64,000 nucleotides of DNA from Euonymus europaeus (GCA_963580455.1 OY756970.1:20336001-20400000); one strand, 5' to 3'. Positions 1 through 13,914 are shown, counted from the first letter of the stretch. Numbers and translations are program-made. Notes: generated by a model not told the origin, from the sequence alone.

Positions 1-2239
1 ATACATTTTAGGTACTTATACCCCAACAAAAAGCTTTTTAATTGTGCGAGGGCGGGTGGGTGTTTGCTCATAAATCATATTTTTTGGAGTTCTCATTATA
101 ATATTAATTTGATGTAATTTAAAAATTACACATCTCTTCACATATTATGTGAGGTATAATTTTTATACATTATATATGCTTCTAATTCTGCCTGAGAACT
201 TTATAGAGGAGGGTGCCTTGTTTAATTTTTTATCTAGCCATGATCATATCTCCTCAGTCAATCAAAAATTTGCATTATTTATTTGTTTTGATTTTTGTTG
301 TTTTGTTGGTGATCCTTTCAATCTTTCATCGAATGAAAATGGTGATTAAGAATGTGATGTGAGTATGTGTAATACAAATACTGCAGTTAATAGAAAGAGT
401 GAATGTTACATTCACTACTCAAATGGAAATAAAAATTTGCATTGTTTATTTGTTTTATTTCTTGTATCATCACGGTCTAGAAGTTCAGTACTACTCAACT
501 TAAGATTCCTCAATTCTGTCAAGTCAAGAGCCCCAAACTACCTACCCGCAGAGAGAGAGAGAGAGAGAGAGAGTAGGTCAGAAAAATAAATGTAGTGGTC
601 GGATGATCTGGCCACAAGAGCTTTCACTGGTTCAGGACGAAATGTTAAGTGAATGCAACCAATGAGAAGCTTAACCACTGCATATGTGACACCTATGACC
701 TACCTCCCTAATTATATAATTCTTATGGTACCATCATTGTTTTATTGGATTTACATAAAATCAATGCTGATTGGGCATTTATTATGATTAAATTAAGTAA
801 TTAAAATTTAATTTTGGTTAATGGATAACTAAATAACATGTGTTCTTCATTAAAAATTCACCACAATATGTCATGTACAATATACATTTTTAAACTTTAA
901 ATACGAATTTCAACTAAATTTTTATTACTATTATATTTATGGTTAATTTTGTAGTGGAAGGAGACAAACGTGAAGCCCCCACGTCTCTGTTTCCTGGCTC
1001 AACTGCTAAATAAGGCCCAGACACATGCATTAATAAGCTCAATCACAGGGACCATGGCCCACCAACCCACGCTGAGGTTTGAGGTTTTAGATCTAACACC
1101 CCGTCAGTTCCACATATACAAGTTAATGTGGCCCACGTGTCACATCGTGTGTGCCTTGCAGATCCGGAACTAGATACCCCTGTTTCCAATGATAATGTAG
1201 AGCTACTTTTTAGTTTGTAAGGTGGCAGTTTTGTGAATTAAGTCAACATGGGAGGCTTTGATAGTCAAGAGGATCAGACGTACTCAGGTGCTTATTACAA
1301 CTATCAAGACTGGACCCCAGTCAATACGTGTTGATGATGATAATTGCTGGGGATTGTCTGCGTGATTGACGTTGAATTTTATATATAATAAATATATATA
1401 TCTATAATTACTAGTATAATATTATTATTTTCTCTCTTTGTTATAAGATCTTCCCGAATCTTGCTAACTACGAGAGCTTGGCTTTGTTTATCTCCCCACT
1501 TGTAAACTACAGCATAAACAAACTAATTAATCATGCATTATTATTCAAAAAGCTCTTTTTAAAATCTTAATCAAAACTCCATAACATGACCCACACTTTG
1601 TCTCCTCTTTCTTGGATCGAAGTAAAAGAGACCAGCCATTTTATTTTCTTTATTTTTTATGTCAAAAAAATTCAATAAATAATAAATATCAAAGAATTTG
1701 AAGAACATTGTATACCAAATTTCGAGTCTGATTGCATATTATCCTTATTTTGGAAGTCAAACTGATTCATCATATGTACATGGCTTTTATTTTATTTTAT
1801 TTTATTATGCACATATATCGAGTAAGAGATGATCCATTCATGCATCATTTTAAGTAGGATATTTGAAGCATAATACTACACTCTATACATTAGAAGATGG
1901 GTAGCCTTCAAATAAAAGAATTTATCCAAAAGCAATTGTCTGACGATTAAAGCAATTACGGTAGATGGTTATTAAAACGCGGTTATGTTATTTGCATGAA
2001 CTATCAAACCTTCAAGGCTTATAAATACATATCATTCTCACACATTTATACACATTCACATAACTCTTTACTTAATAAAATATCAAAACGCCCTGTGAAA
2101 ATAGGCAAGTAACCAAATCTCGTACATCCTCGTGAACGAATTTACTATTTTTTTGTATTTTACATATTTTATCCATCGGTGCAAATTTAGCATCAATCGG
2201 ATCCACATATTATACTATGATAAAGTACCCAACATGAGG

Positions 2240-2276
<37 letters not shown>

Positions 2277-4800
2277 GGGTTTGAAGTAATAATAGAGCAC
2301 TGGATTTAGAGCTTAAAATATTGGAATACCACATGTTAAGTTAGGAAAAAAGGCAATGATTAATTATCACTAAGCCAACCACCGTATATTTGCTTTAATT
2401 ATGTACAGGATCCAATGATTTTTATGCTAGCAAAAAAAAAACCTATATAGTTGGGCCACTATCACGTACAATTCACACCCACTATGGGGGGTCAAGAATT
2501 TGGTCTCAAACCGAAGAAAGAAAAAAAATGTAGATGAAGTGACAATTTTAAATAAATTTGTCTAGTCATACTCATCATTCATCAAGGTAGTAATAGAGTA
2601 CGTTCACATATATAGTTGGGTTATTGGGACCAAGTGAAGCTCTTTCATCTTGTACTAATCATCTTTGAATTATCTTTCGTCCATATATATATATAGGAAA
2701 GTTTCAGACCACCATATATCATTGACGAGGTCAATGCCTCCAAGTTCAATAATATTCAATGGATCCACATGCATCAAACAGGACCAAAAGCTTGTCCATT
2801 TGGTGTTCTAGATTTGTTATAATTTCAAAAATAATGAGAAGAAGATAGTGAGAAGATTTGGCCCAATCTGCTTGTGATATTGTATTCAGGCCCCTTGAAG
2901 TTAAATTTTATTGCATAAACACCCCCTACACGGGATATATAAATTCAACACATGAACATGCATGCATATGATGTTTAGGGAATTATATTTAATTTTGAGG
3001 GATGTGGTATGGGTTTGGTTTCATTTTGAAGAAATAAAATCTCATTAGGCATGAGATATTACGCTATAATCAACGATATACACATGTGATTAGTGTCTCA
3101 TATTGGGACCAGATGCACAATTAAACTTTGTGCCATTGGCCCCACGCAAATAACCTCACGAGAATTTAACTTAGGATGGTGAAAGCAATGTCCAATCTTG
3201 TCTAGTCATATTAATGAGAACCCACACCGGCCCAAAGGCCCACCTGCCCTCCCCTTGTCAACCAAAGCCCAACCGACACTCTTGCGGGCCGGCTGTAACC
3301 AAGGTCCATGAGATGATAGCCCATGAAAACCTTGGCTGGTAGGTTGAGGAAGGTTAGCACTTATAAGCTAAGGTCGGTACTCCTATTTTAGCGATATGTG
3401 ATACTCATCACAGATTTATGACTTCTTTGTTGCAGTGGCTTCCACCATCTAACTATACTTTAATATGTAAATATTAAATGCTTTTAAGAGGCCTTAATCA
3501 TGCTTTCTTTGAAGGGATGCCAATATAATCAGATAAGATCTCCCAAATCGCGGCTATGGCCCACCAAATTGTTTTGAACTTTTTATATAGTCTCTACATG
3601 TTAGTTTTTTGCAAGAGCAACCCAAAAGGATGAAAAAGAGAACCCCCAAATGTGACTTGCAGTTTTTATCAACTAAGTGTTTGAATCTTTTTCCCTCTTG
3701 TGTTGGATATGTTCAAAGCATATTAAAACAATATTCCAAACAATGTGGGTGTGACTCCATGTAACACTACCTACTTCTCTTTAAATAAATAAATGGTATG
3801 AGGTTTGGGTGGAGTTGGCTTTAAGTCATGTGAAAGATTAAATAATTTAATTATATGTATATATATATATACGTATTGATGCTAAGCCTAGATGTCCCTT
3901 GAAATGAGTTTGGTCATTCAATGAGACAACAAAAAATGGGTTTATTAGTTGATAATAAAAGTGGAACATGATAAAGTACTTTTAGACATACACAACCACA
4001 CAAAATAACATATAAAAGACTTAAGTTGGGAGACATTTGCCCTTGACAAGACAAAATTAATGAGACAAAAAATTCTATTTGGGATTCCCACATGGTGTCC
4101 AATCCAGTCCAGGCATTCGCCACGTGGGTTGCAGTTAGGCTATCCACATTGTCCATTTGCATGAAGATAAGAAACATTTTGTGCCTACCAAGTTGACCAG
4201 AGAATCTACATACCATATATGTATATAGTCTGCATACACTATTATGTGCATATGATTTGGCCCTAGGGAAAGAGTTGAAGTATTTCCTAATCTTGATGGC
4301 ATGCTTAGTTTAAGAAGGAACCTGAATAAAGAATTCTTCAACTCCCGAGAAGGAAGTTTGTCTTTTTGGAAAAAAATCCAAGTTGATGAAAGTGGCTCAA
4401 ATTCAATTGCAATTTTTTTCTCATTCCAACAGGTCAAAACAACAAAGTTATCTTGATTCTTATAAATTAAGGTTTGTATTAAGTCCAAGAGTATGAATTA
4501 AGTCACTCAAAAAGCTTTATAATAGTTGCTTCAACCCTGCTGGTTTTTTCCAAGAAGATAACCTAAAAGATTGGTGATTTTCCAAACTACAAATTACATG
4601 CCAGCAAACCACGAAAAAATAAAAATTTCTTAAATCTGTTGACTTCAATTAATTTGTTCAAAAATATATATCAAGATTACATAATCATTTCTTATTGGTA
4701 CCAATTTCTGTAGTAACTGCAAATTCAAAAATTGAAGAAGCAAGACAGGGGAAAGTAGCCTAGAAGTTTTTAGCCTAAAATTTATCAAGCATCCCCACAT
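1..4800. other. Gene-free AT-rich intergenic region
   Basis: I see no gene here. Open frames are short, overlap at random and match nothing I know. The stretch holds simple repeats: a GA tract at about 549-574 and an AT dinucleotide tract at about 2247-2271. A slightly GC-richer patch at 970-1180 and one at 4060-4490 could be promoter or untranslated sequence of a gene left of the window, but nothing proves it. Confidence 0.5.
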
Positions 4801-4805
4801 AAAAA

Positions 4806-6254
4806 AAGGAAGAAGTATCAGGATGATTCAAGCTTCAACTTACATTTTTGAGTCATTTTGCCCCCTAAATTTTTTTTAGGCCATTCAAGCCTTCATTCTT
4901 TTCAGTTTCGGTCACGTTAGCTTTTTTGGCTAAATTCCGTTAAAATCGCTTACGTGGCTGTTATTTAACGAGGTGCATTTTTTTTTATAAAAAAATTGCC
5001 ACATGAAATTATAAGAAAAAAACTTAATCAAAACAAAAATAAACTCCCAAAATTCTAAAAAATTAAAAACAAAAATAAAAAAACTCACAAACCCCTAAAC
5101 TCCCAATATCACCGACACCGAAGGTGATGCCTTGTGCCGCTGCCGGACACTAAGCAAAGTTCAAATTGACTGTCACCTTCACTTTTGGTAACCGAACTCG
5201 TCAAGAGGAGAAAAGTCAGCTTTACCGCAGCTGATTGAACGGAGGAGTCGAGCTTGTCTTGCCCCAAGCCATAGGGCGGTGCTTTTCGTCAGCTTAAGAC
5301 TTTCCTTTTGGAAGAGAAAAAACAGCCTTAGAAACCGTTTGGACCACTGGGGCAGCACGCTCAACCTTCTTTGAATCCCTCTCTCTCCTCCCTCACCTTC
5401 TTTCTCTCCCCTCACTTCAGTTTTTCTGTTTTGGTTTCGATTGGTTTCGATTTAGGTTTGGGGGTCTTGATTTAGGGGTTGATTTGAGCTTTGCTTGTCT
5501 TATGCTTGATGATGTAGAAGGAGGCGTTCATAAATGTTTTTGAACGGCAGAGGAGAAGGATCTGAGGGGGCGACGACAGCATCGTCGTCGTCAATGGAAT
5601 TTGCAAAGAAGGACGCTGGATGCAAATTGAATTATGCTAACTTTTTTTTTAATTTTTTTTTCTTAACATTAATGACATGTGTTGCACTGTAATTCCATGT
5701 GGCAATTTTTTTTATTATAAAAAAGACACCTCATCAAATAACTGTCACGTCAGTGATTTTTAACCAAATTTAGCCAAAAAGACTAAGAGCAAGTGCAATG
5801 TTAAACCAATTTAGAATGCTGGAAATTTTGGAGTGTATAGAGAGAGTGATTTGAAAAAATTGTATTGAAAGATGTGTAGAATGATAGAAAAAAGTGAAAA
5901 ATTGTATAAAAATATGAGAGAGATGTTGTTGAAACTTGATATTTGGAGTGTTGGTAAATGAAAAGTGAAAAAATTGTATTGAAAAATGTGTTTTGTTGAT
6001 ATGATTGTATTGGAATATGTGTTTTGCTGATGTAGATAAGTAAGTGGGACCCAATTATGTGTAATATAGGTGGGACCCAATATGACAATTTGGAGTGCTT
6101 GAAAAAGATGGTGCATTGGACTTGAATGGCCTAAAAATAAGGACTAACATGACCCAAACTGAAAAGTGTGAGGACTTGAATGGCCTAAAAATAAGTTGAG
6201 GGGCTAAAATGATCCAAAAACATAAATTCAAGGGTGATTTAGATACTTCTCCCT
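4806..6254. mobile_element. MULE-like non-autonomous element with long terminal inverted repeats
   Basis: The first 200 bases, starting near 4808 (GGAAGAAGTATC), reappear as an imperfect inverted copy ending near 6253. Shared blocks include TTTTTAGGCCATTCAAG, TTTTTTGGCTAAATT and AAAAAATTGCCACAT, in the same order in both arms. Such long inverted arms around non-transposase DNA are typical of Mutator-like elements. The core at about 5100-5640 is richer in GC than its surroundings and may be captured host sequence (a Pack-MULE), but I recognise no gene in it. Flanking direct repeats are A-rich (TAAAAAAA on both sides) and so prove little. The right arm is interrupted by a MITE. Confidence 0.7.
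5783..6140. mobile_element. MITE nested in the right arm of the MULE-like element
   Basis: This AT-rich insert begins AGAGCAAGTGCAATG and ends with an imperfect inverted match (CATTGGACTTGA on the plus strand, near 6113-6124). The pentamer GACTA flanks it on both sides, a plausible target duplication. Its interior, with repeated words such as CAATACAATTTTTTC on the minus strand, closely matches the copy at 33.93-34.21 kb. Degenerate relatives lie at 20.6-21.1 and 46.8-47.2 kb. A copy of part of the host arm (GACTTGAATGGCCTAAAA) is repeated at its right edge, so the exact border is uncertain. Confidence 0.55.
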
Positions 6255-6675
6255 AAAAAAAAAAATCCATGCCTCCAAAACATTACCACGTTATATAGGC
6301 ACATTATGAGATAGAAGGATCTCCGATTACCGTAATTGTTTGAAAAATCAAATGAAATTAAAAACAGTTTAGTACACCTCCACGCCATATGTTCAGGTTT
6401 GCACAAGATCTAAGAAGAGGGTAAACAATTAATGAAAATATTGAAGAAACATATGAACAAGAACCTCCAAATTCTGTAATATCATACCGAACTGGATGGG
6501 CAACTCATGCCAATTCTAAAGACCTTGAAAAGAACTCCAATAATCAAAAGAGAAAAGTAAGAAAAATAATACAAATTGCAAGCTTTTGGGAGTAATCTGT
6601 GGCTCAAGGAATTGGAATGGAATGAAATATTTTCATAACTTCTAGAGTAATACAAAAATTTATCTAAATACCTTT
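6255..6675. other. 3' flank of the ARG1-type gene
   Basis: AT-rich sequence beyond the last exon of the minus-strand DnaJ gene, likely holding its 3' untranslated region. No separate feature is visible. Confidence 0.4.
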
Positions 6676-9600
6676 TCATGCAGGCTTTTTATCAGATCCT
6701 TTAAGGTTCAAGTAGAACCATTTCTTTTTTGCTGATTTTTCCTTCCTATCTGAGTCTCCATCTTCCCCAGGACTTTCAACATTTGAATCTTCACCAAGAA
6801 TTTTACTACTACTTCCGTTACTCAAATTGCTTCCACTCACACCAATATTCCGCACCACACTGAATGAAGCATGGATACCGTCTCTCTCTTTCAGCAGTTC
6901 ATCAACCTATAGCATAGTGAAGTTATAAGGTGAGAATGAGATAACCAGTAAACATGAAATTATGATGCTGGACAAGGTTCAATCATAACCTAATTGAACA
7001 CACACAATTACCATCATCACCACCATGAATAGTTGGGAGGGGAGCGGCTTGGAAGAAATGAATTTTTTTTTTTAAAGCTGTCCAATTGTCCAGGTGGAAG
7101 AACAATTAAATGGAAGGGGGATGATAATTACAACCCAACAAAACGATCATGAAGCTTCCTCTCACAAACAGCTCAGAAAATAAATTATAATAGGTCATGA
7201 TATTTTATGAATGGAATAATTCATTCATGAAGTATCCTCTCACAAACGATCGAGCACGCACAGAGGCAAGTGTGTGTGTGTATGTGCTGTGCACACATTC
7301 TTTATCCAATTAGTAAAGATCACAAACAAAGAATGACAAATATAAAGATCGCGAAATTCCACAATGGAAAAATAAGCAAAAAAAAAAACGTACGGATTGC
7401 TTTTTCTGGCTATATCTGTTGGTCACTTCTTGAAAGCGTGCCAAGGCCTACAGGTACCAGGGAGGAGTTACGAGAGCAAGGTACATTTCAATAACAGAAC
7501 ATACCATGCATAGAAAAACAGCAACATAACCTTTCTGTATTCTGTCTCAAACGGACAACTCACTTTTCTTTCTTAAAATCTGAGCCTCAATTTCCTGGAG
7601 CTTGTGGGTGGACTCCTCATATGATTTTGCACAAAGGGCCTCTATTGTGTATGTAGCAGTCTTCAAAAAATTATCTCCTGATTAAGAAGTTGTCAACATT
7701 AATATATCAAATGGATAAATAATTTCTATATAAAAAAACTAACCAAGATGAAAGCAACAGACAAACAGTTCGAACCATAGACAACAAATATATAAGTGCC
7801 AGCTTTTAGTCCTGACATCTCACAAGGTTGAAGACCTTCCAGCCTTTTAAAGAAGCCAGTCTCGGGGTCTTTAACCATTGTCAACTGCATCACCAATAAA
7901 GCAATAAAAACCAGCACAAGAAGAAAAATATCTGAAGTAACAAAACAGGGAAAAAGACAAAACAAAACTGAGGAATGACAGAGTTTGCATACCGCATTCA
8001 AAGTTGTATCCAACCTGTACACTTGAAAATGTAAAAAATACATCCCTGAAGATGTTACTTTGCCTGCGTTCTCACTGTCCTATGCAAAATGAAAACCATA
8101 TATTACTTTTTACTTTGCACGGATCAATCTTATCGTGCCATGCGCACCAAACGATGTAATTTTTGGAAAGTAAGTAAAAGAATAAAAGAATAAAAGAACA
8201 TGCAGTAACGTCTATTGAAACTGACAGGGTAAAGAAAGAGAATAAAATATTCTAGTACAAAAAGTCTTGAAAAACTCGAGTCAATATGAATATATTCATC
8301 CCTGCAAAATCATAACAAAGTGACAGAAACTATCGACCCCTATAAGGCACCGGCTCAAATATATGGAATTTTGCTTCAAGAAGCATGGGATGACTCGACA
8401 TTTGAAATATTGATCAACACTGCCAACGCTACGTCACCATATCTCAAACTACCAAACATAATTTGATATTAAGCTCCTAAAATCTTCAATTCTTGTTTTG
8501 AATACAGAAGATATGCAATTGAACCAAATGCTGATTTACGGGCAAGCATGTACATCAATACCACAGTTTTGATTGTAATGAAAGGTGAAAGAGAGCAAAG
8601 ATATAGATCAAAATGAAAGGAGAAGGAAAATTCACGTCTTGGATTTCAACTAATTTCTTTTATGCATTCTTCTAACTGAAACAAACGCTTAGGAAGTTGG
8701 GATAGGATTTGGTAATGAACAGATGATGCAATAATTAAAAAAACTCCCGAAACTCAATTTGTTTTGTATGATACATATTGGCAAAGGAAGATGCCAAGTC
8801 AAGTCAACACACCTGATATATAGAGTGGAAGAAGCAAAAAACTTATGATACAAATATATATCGCCAATGTGATCCAAGTAAACTTATGACACACCTACTG
8901 CTAGTCTGATGGGCTTCTAGAATTCAAACAAACAAACAACGAATGAACGAAATGTGCAGACATTGGTTTTTCCCCTTAAACAACCATTGATTTGTCATCA
9001 GGTTAATGACATCTCAGGGATGATCCCTTTGAAATATAACATGCAGATCTCAATCCCATATCAAAAAATTAATATGCACCTAGTTACATTCTTAGAGCTA
9101 TTGACAATTTTTCACAAATGATTTCCCCATTATACCAAAAAAACTATACTAAACAAAAATGTATGGTACCACACATGATTTAACAACTTTGGAAAATGAT
9201 GACAACTTAGTGCATTGCCACTCTTCAAAAAGTATTGAGATTCTATCCGCCCATACCAACAAAGAAATAAAAAGGAATAAGGAAATTAAGGAACACAATA
9301 AATGATGACCACAATTCTTACGAGATAGCCCACATAATTAGCTGAGCAGACCAGCAAACTTCACGTTCATGAAGGTGATATCACCAATAAATAAGATTAA
9401 GCTCAAACAGCTATTACAAACTATGCTCATTAATAGTGTAAATGTGGCCAGCCAAATCAATGTTGCCAAAAAAAAAATCAATGTTGCCAAGCTGAAGCTT
9501 AGACTCAGCTCTACTCAAGCTCCCTGGGACTTTAAAGAAGCATGCTTGAGCCTAGCTCCTGAGAAAATAGCTGACCTTGAGCAAGCATTACAAGCATGCT

Positions 9601-9772
9601 TGTTTAGATTGACCTTGAGCAAGAGCTGAAGCTTGTAAGAAAGCTTGAATTGAAGTTTTTGTCTTCAAAATTAAAAATCAAGTCAAATCTGGAAGCAAAG
9701 CTCTCAATGGGACACTCGAGTGGCTGGTGGACAGCCATGTCCTTTTACACCCTATTAATAACCTCAAATAGG

Positions 9773-10535
9773 CCATGTCACTCTATCACATGGCCTATTT
9801 GCAAACAAAACTCACCCTTGGGTAATACTAACATCAAGCAAGTCGAACCAAAAACAAAAAAAAACTTAATTGAAGGGTGACTCATTATATTCATTTCTTA
9901 TCTTTTAATCAGTCAATAAGGGACCCATAGTAGCTTTGATAGATTGGCTGGATCCTTACAGACCTCGATAAATGGATATATTATCTTCTTTGAAATATTT
10001 CATGCATCCAATCAAATTATTAAAGGCAATGGCAAAAATGGCTCAGAAAAAAATGCTGAGATGGAAATTTGGCTTTAGGGGGGAAATGAAGAAGGATATT
10101 ATTCAACAATGACAAAAAAAAATCTGTAACAGGATGAAAGCCAAACCACCATCCCATATAAGCAAAATGCACACGTTACTCTATCACACGGCCCATTTGC
10201 AAACAAAACTCACCCTTGAGTAACACTAGCATCAAGCAAGTCGAACCAAAAACAAAAAACTTAATTGAAGGGTGAATCATTATATTCATTTCTTATCTTT
10301 TAATCAGTCAATAAGGGAGCCCAGAGTAGCTTGATGGATTAGCTGGATCCTTACAGACCTCGATAAACGGATATGTTCTCTTCTTTGAAATATTTCATGT
10401 ATCCAATCAAATTATTAAAGGCAATGGCAAAAATGGCTCAGAAAAAAGTGCTGAGATGGAAATTTGGCTTTAGGTGGAAATGAAGAAGGATATTATTGAA
10501 CAAAAAAAAAACTGTAACAGGATGAAAGCCAAACA
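9773..10535. repeat. Tandem duplication of about 390 bp in an ARG1 intron
   Basis: Copy 1 (about 9773-10150) and copy 2 (about 10165-10535) share long blocks in the same order, for example CTCACCCTTG at 9811 and 10209, and GAAAGCCAAAC at 10136 and 10524. The copies differ by small substitutions and indels. Both lie in the large intron between exons 6 and 7 of the ARG1-type gene. Confidence 0.85.
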
Positions 10536-12949
10536 AATCCGACCCCCTCCCCCAAAACACAAAAGTGAAGATGAAGAAAAGGGAGCGAGAGGGACGAAGA
10601 GAGGAAGAAAAACAGAAACTTACCAGCAATAATAGCATTGAAGTTTGAGGTCTGCACAGTTAGACATTCTCATTAACTGTCACAATAGCCTGTTCAATTG
10701 ATAATCATTTGCATGTTATATTTCATGTCTTAGTCATTCGCTACCACAATGAGCATATATCAATGGAAGAGAAAAGTCAAAGTAAATACTGCTTCAGCTT
10801 CCCTACAACAATCTCGGGGGAGACAAAAAGGGCAAATTAAAAAGGAAAGAGGCATAGGGTACCTGTAAGGCCAAGCCATAACCACCATTTGCTTCATGCT
10901 CAAAATAAAGTAGCTGAAGATTGCCGCAGAAACTCTTTATCGTTAGTTGGAGAGAGCAGTATCAAAAAAGGAGATTCGTTGAAATAGATACAACAGCCAG
11001 TAGAACTGGCCATACATTTTTAACAAAATTCCTAGAACATGCACCTTAAATTTGCTTTGAGCAGTTGAAGTTACTCTCACAACAATCCCTGACTCAGCTT
11101 GTTGCTCATTTATTGTAAGACCAAAGAAGTGGGCACGCTGCTTTTCTACCTGCAGGAGAATATAACATATAAAATAATAGTATGTGAACAGTCTTGGCCG
11201 TGTCACGCAAATACAACAAATGTACCTTTGCACTGACTGATGTTCCGATAGGAAGGGGTCTGGTGGTGACAGTTCCATTCAGAGCCTCTTCAAGAACATT
11301 AGCAGAAATTGTAGTCTTGATAGGAACCCCCAGCTTGCTACGAACGTATAAGGTGAGGCATGAATTGAAAAGAAAAGGAAAAAAAAAGCTTCATCAAAAC
11401 AAAGCTATAAATTTTTTGATCTCAATATCACCTGAATAAGGCTGCAAAAACTGTATTAACAGTACCCAGATTGGACAAGTCAATTTCCATATCCATGCCC
11501 TCATTCTCGAGCGCCTGATTGAAGGTAGAATACAATGTAAAAAGGCTCAGTACACAACAATCATAACAACAATGATAATAAGCACCATATAAATAAATAA
11601 ATAAATGGCAAGAAGGAAACTAAATCAGAACAATAAATATAATTGTTCGTTTTTGTTATGAACAGAATATGATAACGACACACAAATAAAGAACCAGAAA
11701 ATGAGAAGCAATAACTAGAAACCCTGGTTTTCGAGGAACCAGGACCTCCTTTTGTTTACTAATGCCAAAAACTAGCCAAAACAAGGCACACCTCCACTAC
11801 TACATAACGTACTGGTAAAACAGAATAACAATAAGATCCTATAAGATCTAGACAGGTGTCCCAATCCCCTTTAAACAGGTGTCACAACATTACCCTTACT
11901 ACCCTGCTCTGATACATTTTGTTAATAGGCCTAACAGAATACCTTTACAAAAAAGACACAAGTGAAATCGTACAATAAACACAAAGGGAACAAAATAACC
12001 AAATACTAAAGACTTAATGACCCATCCCTTCACTAGACACCAATAGTAAACCACGTGGGGCTATCGCATTCCCTCATAATGCGTAGACTGTGAATGACAT
12101 GTCCTGACACACACAAAGAAGATAAGACTCACTAAAACAAATCTGCAGCAGAAGGTACACATATACACATGCCCAATTTCACAAAAGGAATGTGAACTAT
12201 ATTTAATTGTAGCAAAATTAGTCCATCTAAAAACATATGAGCCATGCTCTCACATGAACAAAAATGCGGCACGCACTTCAATGGCAGAACATAAGTTTGC
12301 ACTTATGCCTCATAAGTTCAAAAGTGCAAACTTGCATGAACACAAAGCAAGCACTACGTGAGTAACATGACAAGTAATTTAAAACCTTCACCAGCTCATT
12401 GCCTTTGCACAGCACAAGTTAAACAAGTGAGCGCATACATGTGCATCCACATAAATATGTGCATGCAAGTATGTGTTGTGTGAAAGAGATAGAGATAGAG
12501 AGAGAGTAGAGAGATAATTCACAAGGTTAATGTCACAAAGGCAGAGTGAAAAGAACCTCAAACCCTTCATTGTCATATAGCCTTCTCTTCTCAGGGTTGG
12601 ATAAAATACTATATGAATATGCAACCTCCTTGAAAAGTTCTGAAACTCCAGGGTTGCTAGCATTTTTGTCAGGATGATACCTGCCAATGAATGGGAGTTG
12701 AAACCTTTATATCCAAGATAGGAGCCATAAATTATATCCGTGCCGCTGCCATGCAGCCCTACTTGTAGGCTTCTGGTGTTGGGTGTGGGGAATAATTAAT
12801 GATGACTACTGGCAAGCTATGTATACAATTCAAACAAAATTACCTTTAGTGTGATACCATCAACGCCATTCCTTTTGAATGGAAAAACATTTATTGAAAA
12901 AGGCACCAAAGGGGCGGAACCCTTACGAGAAAAAGAAAGACCAAAAATT

Positions 12950-13095
12950 ACAACAGAACAGCTTTTAGCCAAGTGCTTTTGGTACCGGTATGAAGGCTAG
13001 AGAACCAAGATTCTGTTTTCATGAATTAAAACTGTGACACCTAGGTTGCACCCCTCAACTCTACCACTTGGCCACATACGCCACATGAACTGCCA
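12950..13095 (-). mobile_element. tRNA-derived SINE fragment (Au-like)
   Basis: Read on the minus strand, this carries a pol III promoter-like start (GGCCAAGTGGTAGAG) and the words GTGCAACCTAGG and TTCATGAAAACAG. These echo the other three SINE-like copies in the window and the Au SINE family as I remember it. It lies inside the intron between exons 1 and 2 of the ARG1-type gene. The copy is degenerate and its ends are not clear. Confidence 0.45.
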
Positions 13096-13875
13096 GTTAA
13101 ACCAATTATCTAAATGAAAGTATCAATACCATTTAACAGGTGATCATGCAAATTTAGTTCCGGATTAATGCAACAGATCAAACAGAAAGAGCAACTAACA
13201 AATGAAAATTTTGTTAAGTTGATATATCCTACATTTGCACATATAAAAGAGCTGCAAGGAGCATTTTGTCATCATATTTGAAGGAAATGAAATAGCCTCA
13301 CTCTGCAATTTCCATAATATTAATAAATATGAATTTATCAAATTGAACAAACTAAAAAGGAAAGTGCACCCATCTCCAAAATGTATAGATTGCCTTAGGT
13401 TTAAGGATTTCTCAAACCATTTGCTTCCGGTTTCTATACTGATTGTAATGAGGACTGAAAGTTCGAGAAAAGACCCATTGTGCGCGAGGAATTATACACA
13501 GAGTACAAACAAAACTAAAAAGGGTCAACGCAATACAACTATACAAGAGCCTCCTTAGTCCTTCCCCTACAGGACCAGGAAAGGTACATGAAGAAAGTCT
13601 CACCCTCACCCACATTGAGGAGAGGCTATTCCCATGCACATAAAACACCAGCTCTTTAAACGAGATAAACGAACATTTCTTGAAAAAATAACTTCAAAAA
13701 AATGATGATTGAACTTACTTGAGAGCAAGCTTTCTATAAGCCGTTTTAATCTCCTGATCTGTAGAATCCCTCGAGACACACAATATCTCATAGGGGTCTA
13801 GACGAATTGGTGGGGCGGATGGTCCTTCAAACTTCTTCTAAGCCATCTCCCCCTTTGCTCGGATACTAGCTCTCC

Positions 13876-13880
<5 letters not shown>

Positions 13881-13911
<31 letters not shown>
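13881..13911. repeat. CT dinucleotide tract
   Basis: About 30 bases of CT repeat (GA on the gene strand) lie just upstream of the ARG1-type start codon, probably in its 5' untranslated leader. Such tracts are common in plant leaders and may serve as GAGA-type regulatory sequence. Confidence 0.6.

Positions 13912-13914
<3 letters not shown>

Larger units (their letters stand above)
6676..13846 (-). pseudogene. ARG1: ARG1-type DnaJ (J-domain) protein, two disabling mutations
   Basis: ARG1 (altered response to gravity 1) is a membrane-associated J-domain protein of about 410 residues needed for root and hypocotyl gravity signalling. Eleven exons can be traced: 13846-13719, 12680-12557, 11514-11432, 11337-11226, 11149-11045, 10913-10863, 8079-7993, 7884-7776, 7677-7531, 7447-7394 and 6906-6676. 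They spell a near full-length protein: N-terminal J domain with the HPD motif at the start of exon 2, the central conserved region, and a coiled-coil C-terminus ending GSDKKPA. All splice sites look usable. Two defects stand out. Codon 3 is TAG (ATG GCT TAG AAG AAG; plus strand 13838-13840), where AAG would be expected. Exon 9 is out of frame by one inserted or two missing bases near 7550, giving TGA within four codons. The next in-frame ATG lies beyond the J domain. I call a pseudogene, though sequencing errors are possible. Confidence 0.85.

Noticed and set aside
3914..4488. Two overlapping minus-strand frames (100 and 117 codons)
   Set aside because: Low-complexity residues, no recognised motif, no splice partners; likely chance frames in a GC-richer patch.
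5770..6116. Three overlapping minus-strand frames of about 95-101 codons
   Set aside because: They fall in the AT-rich MITE interior, with Phe/Ser/Tyr-biased composition and no conserved domain.
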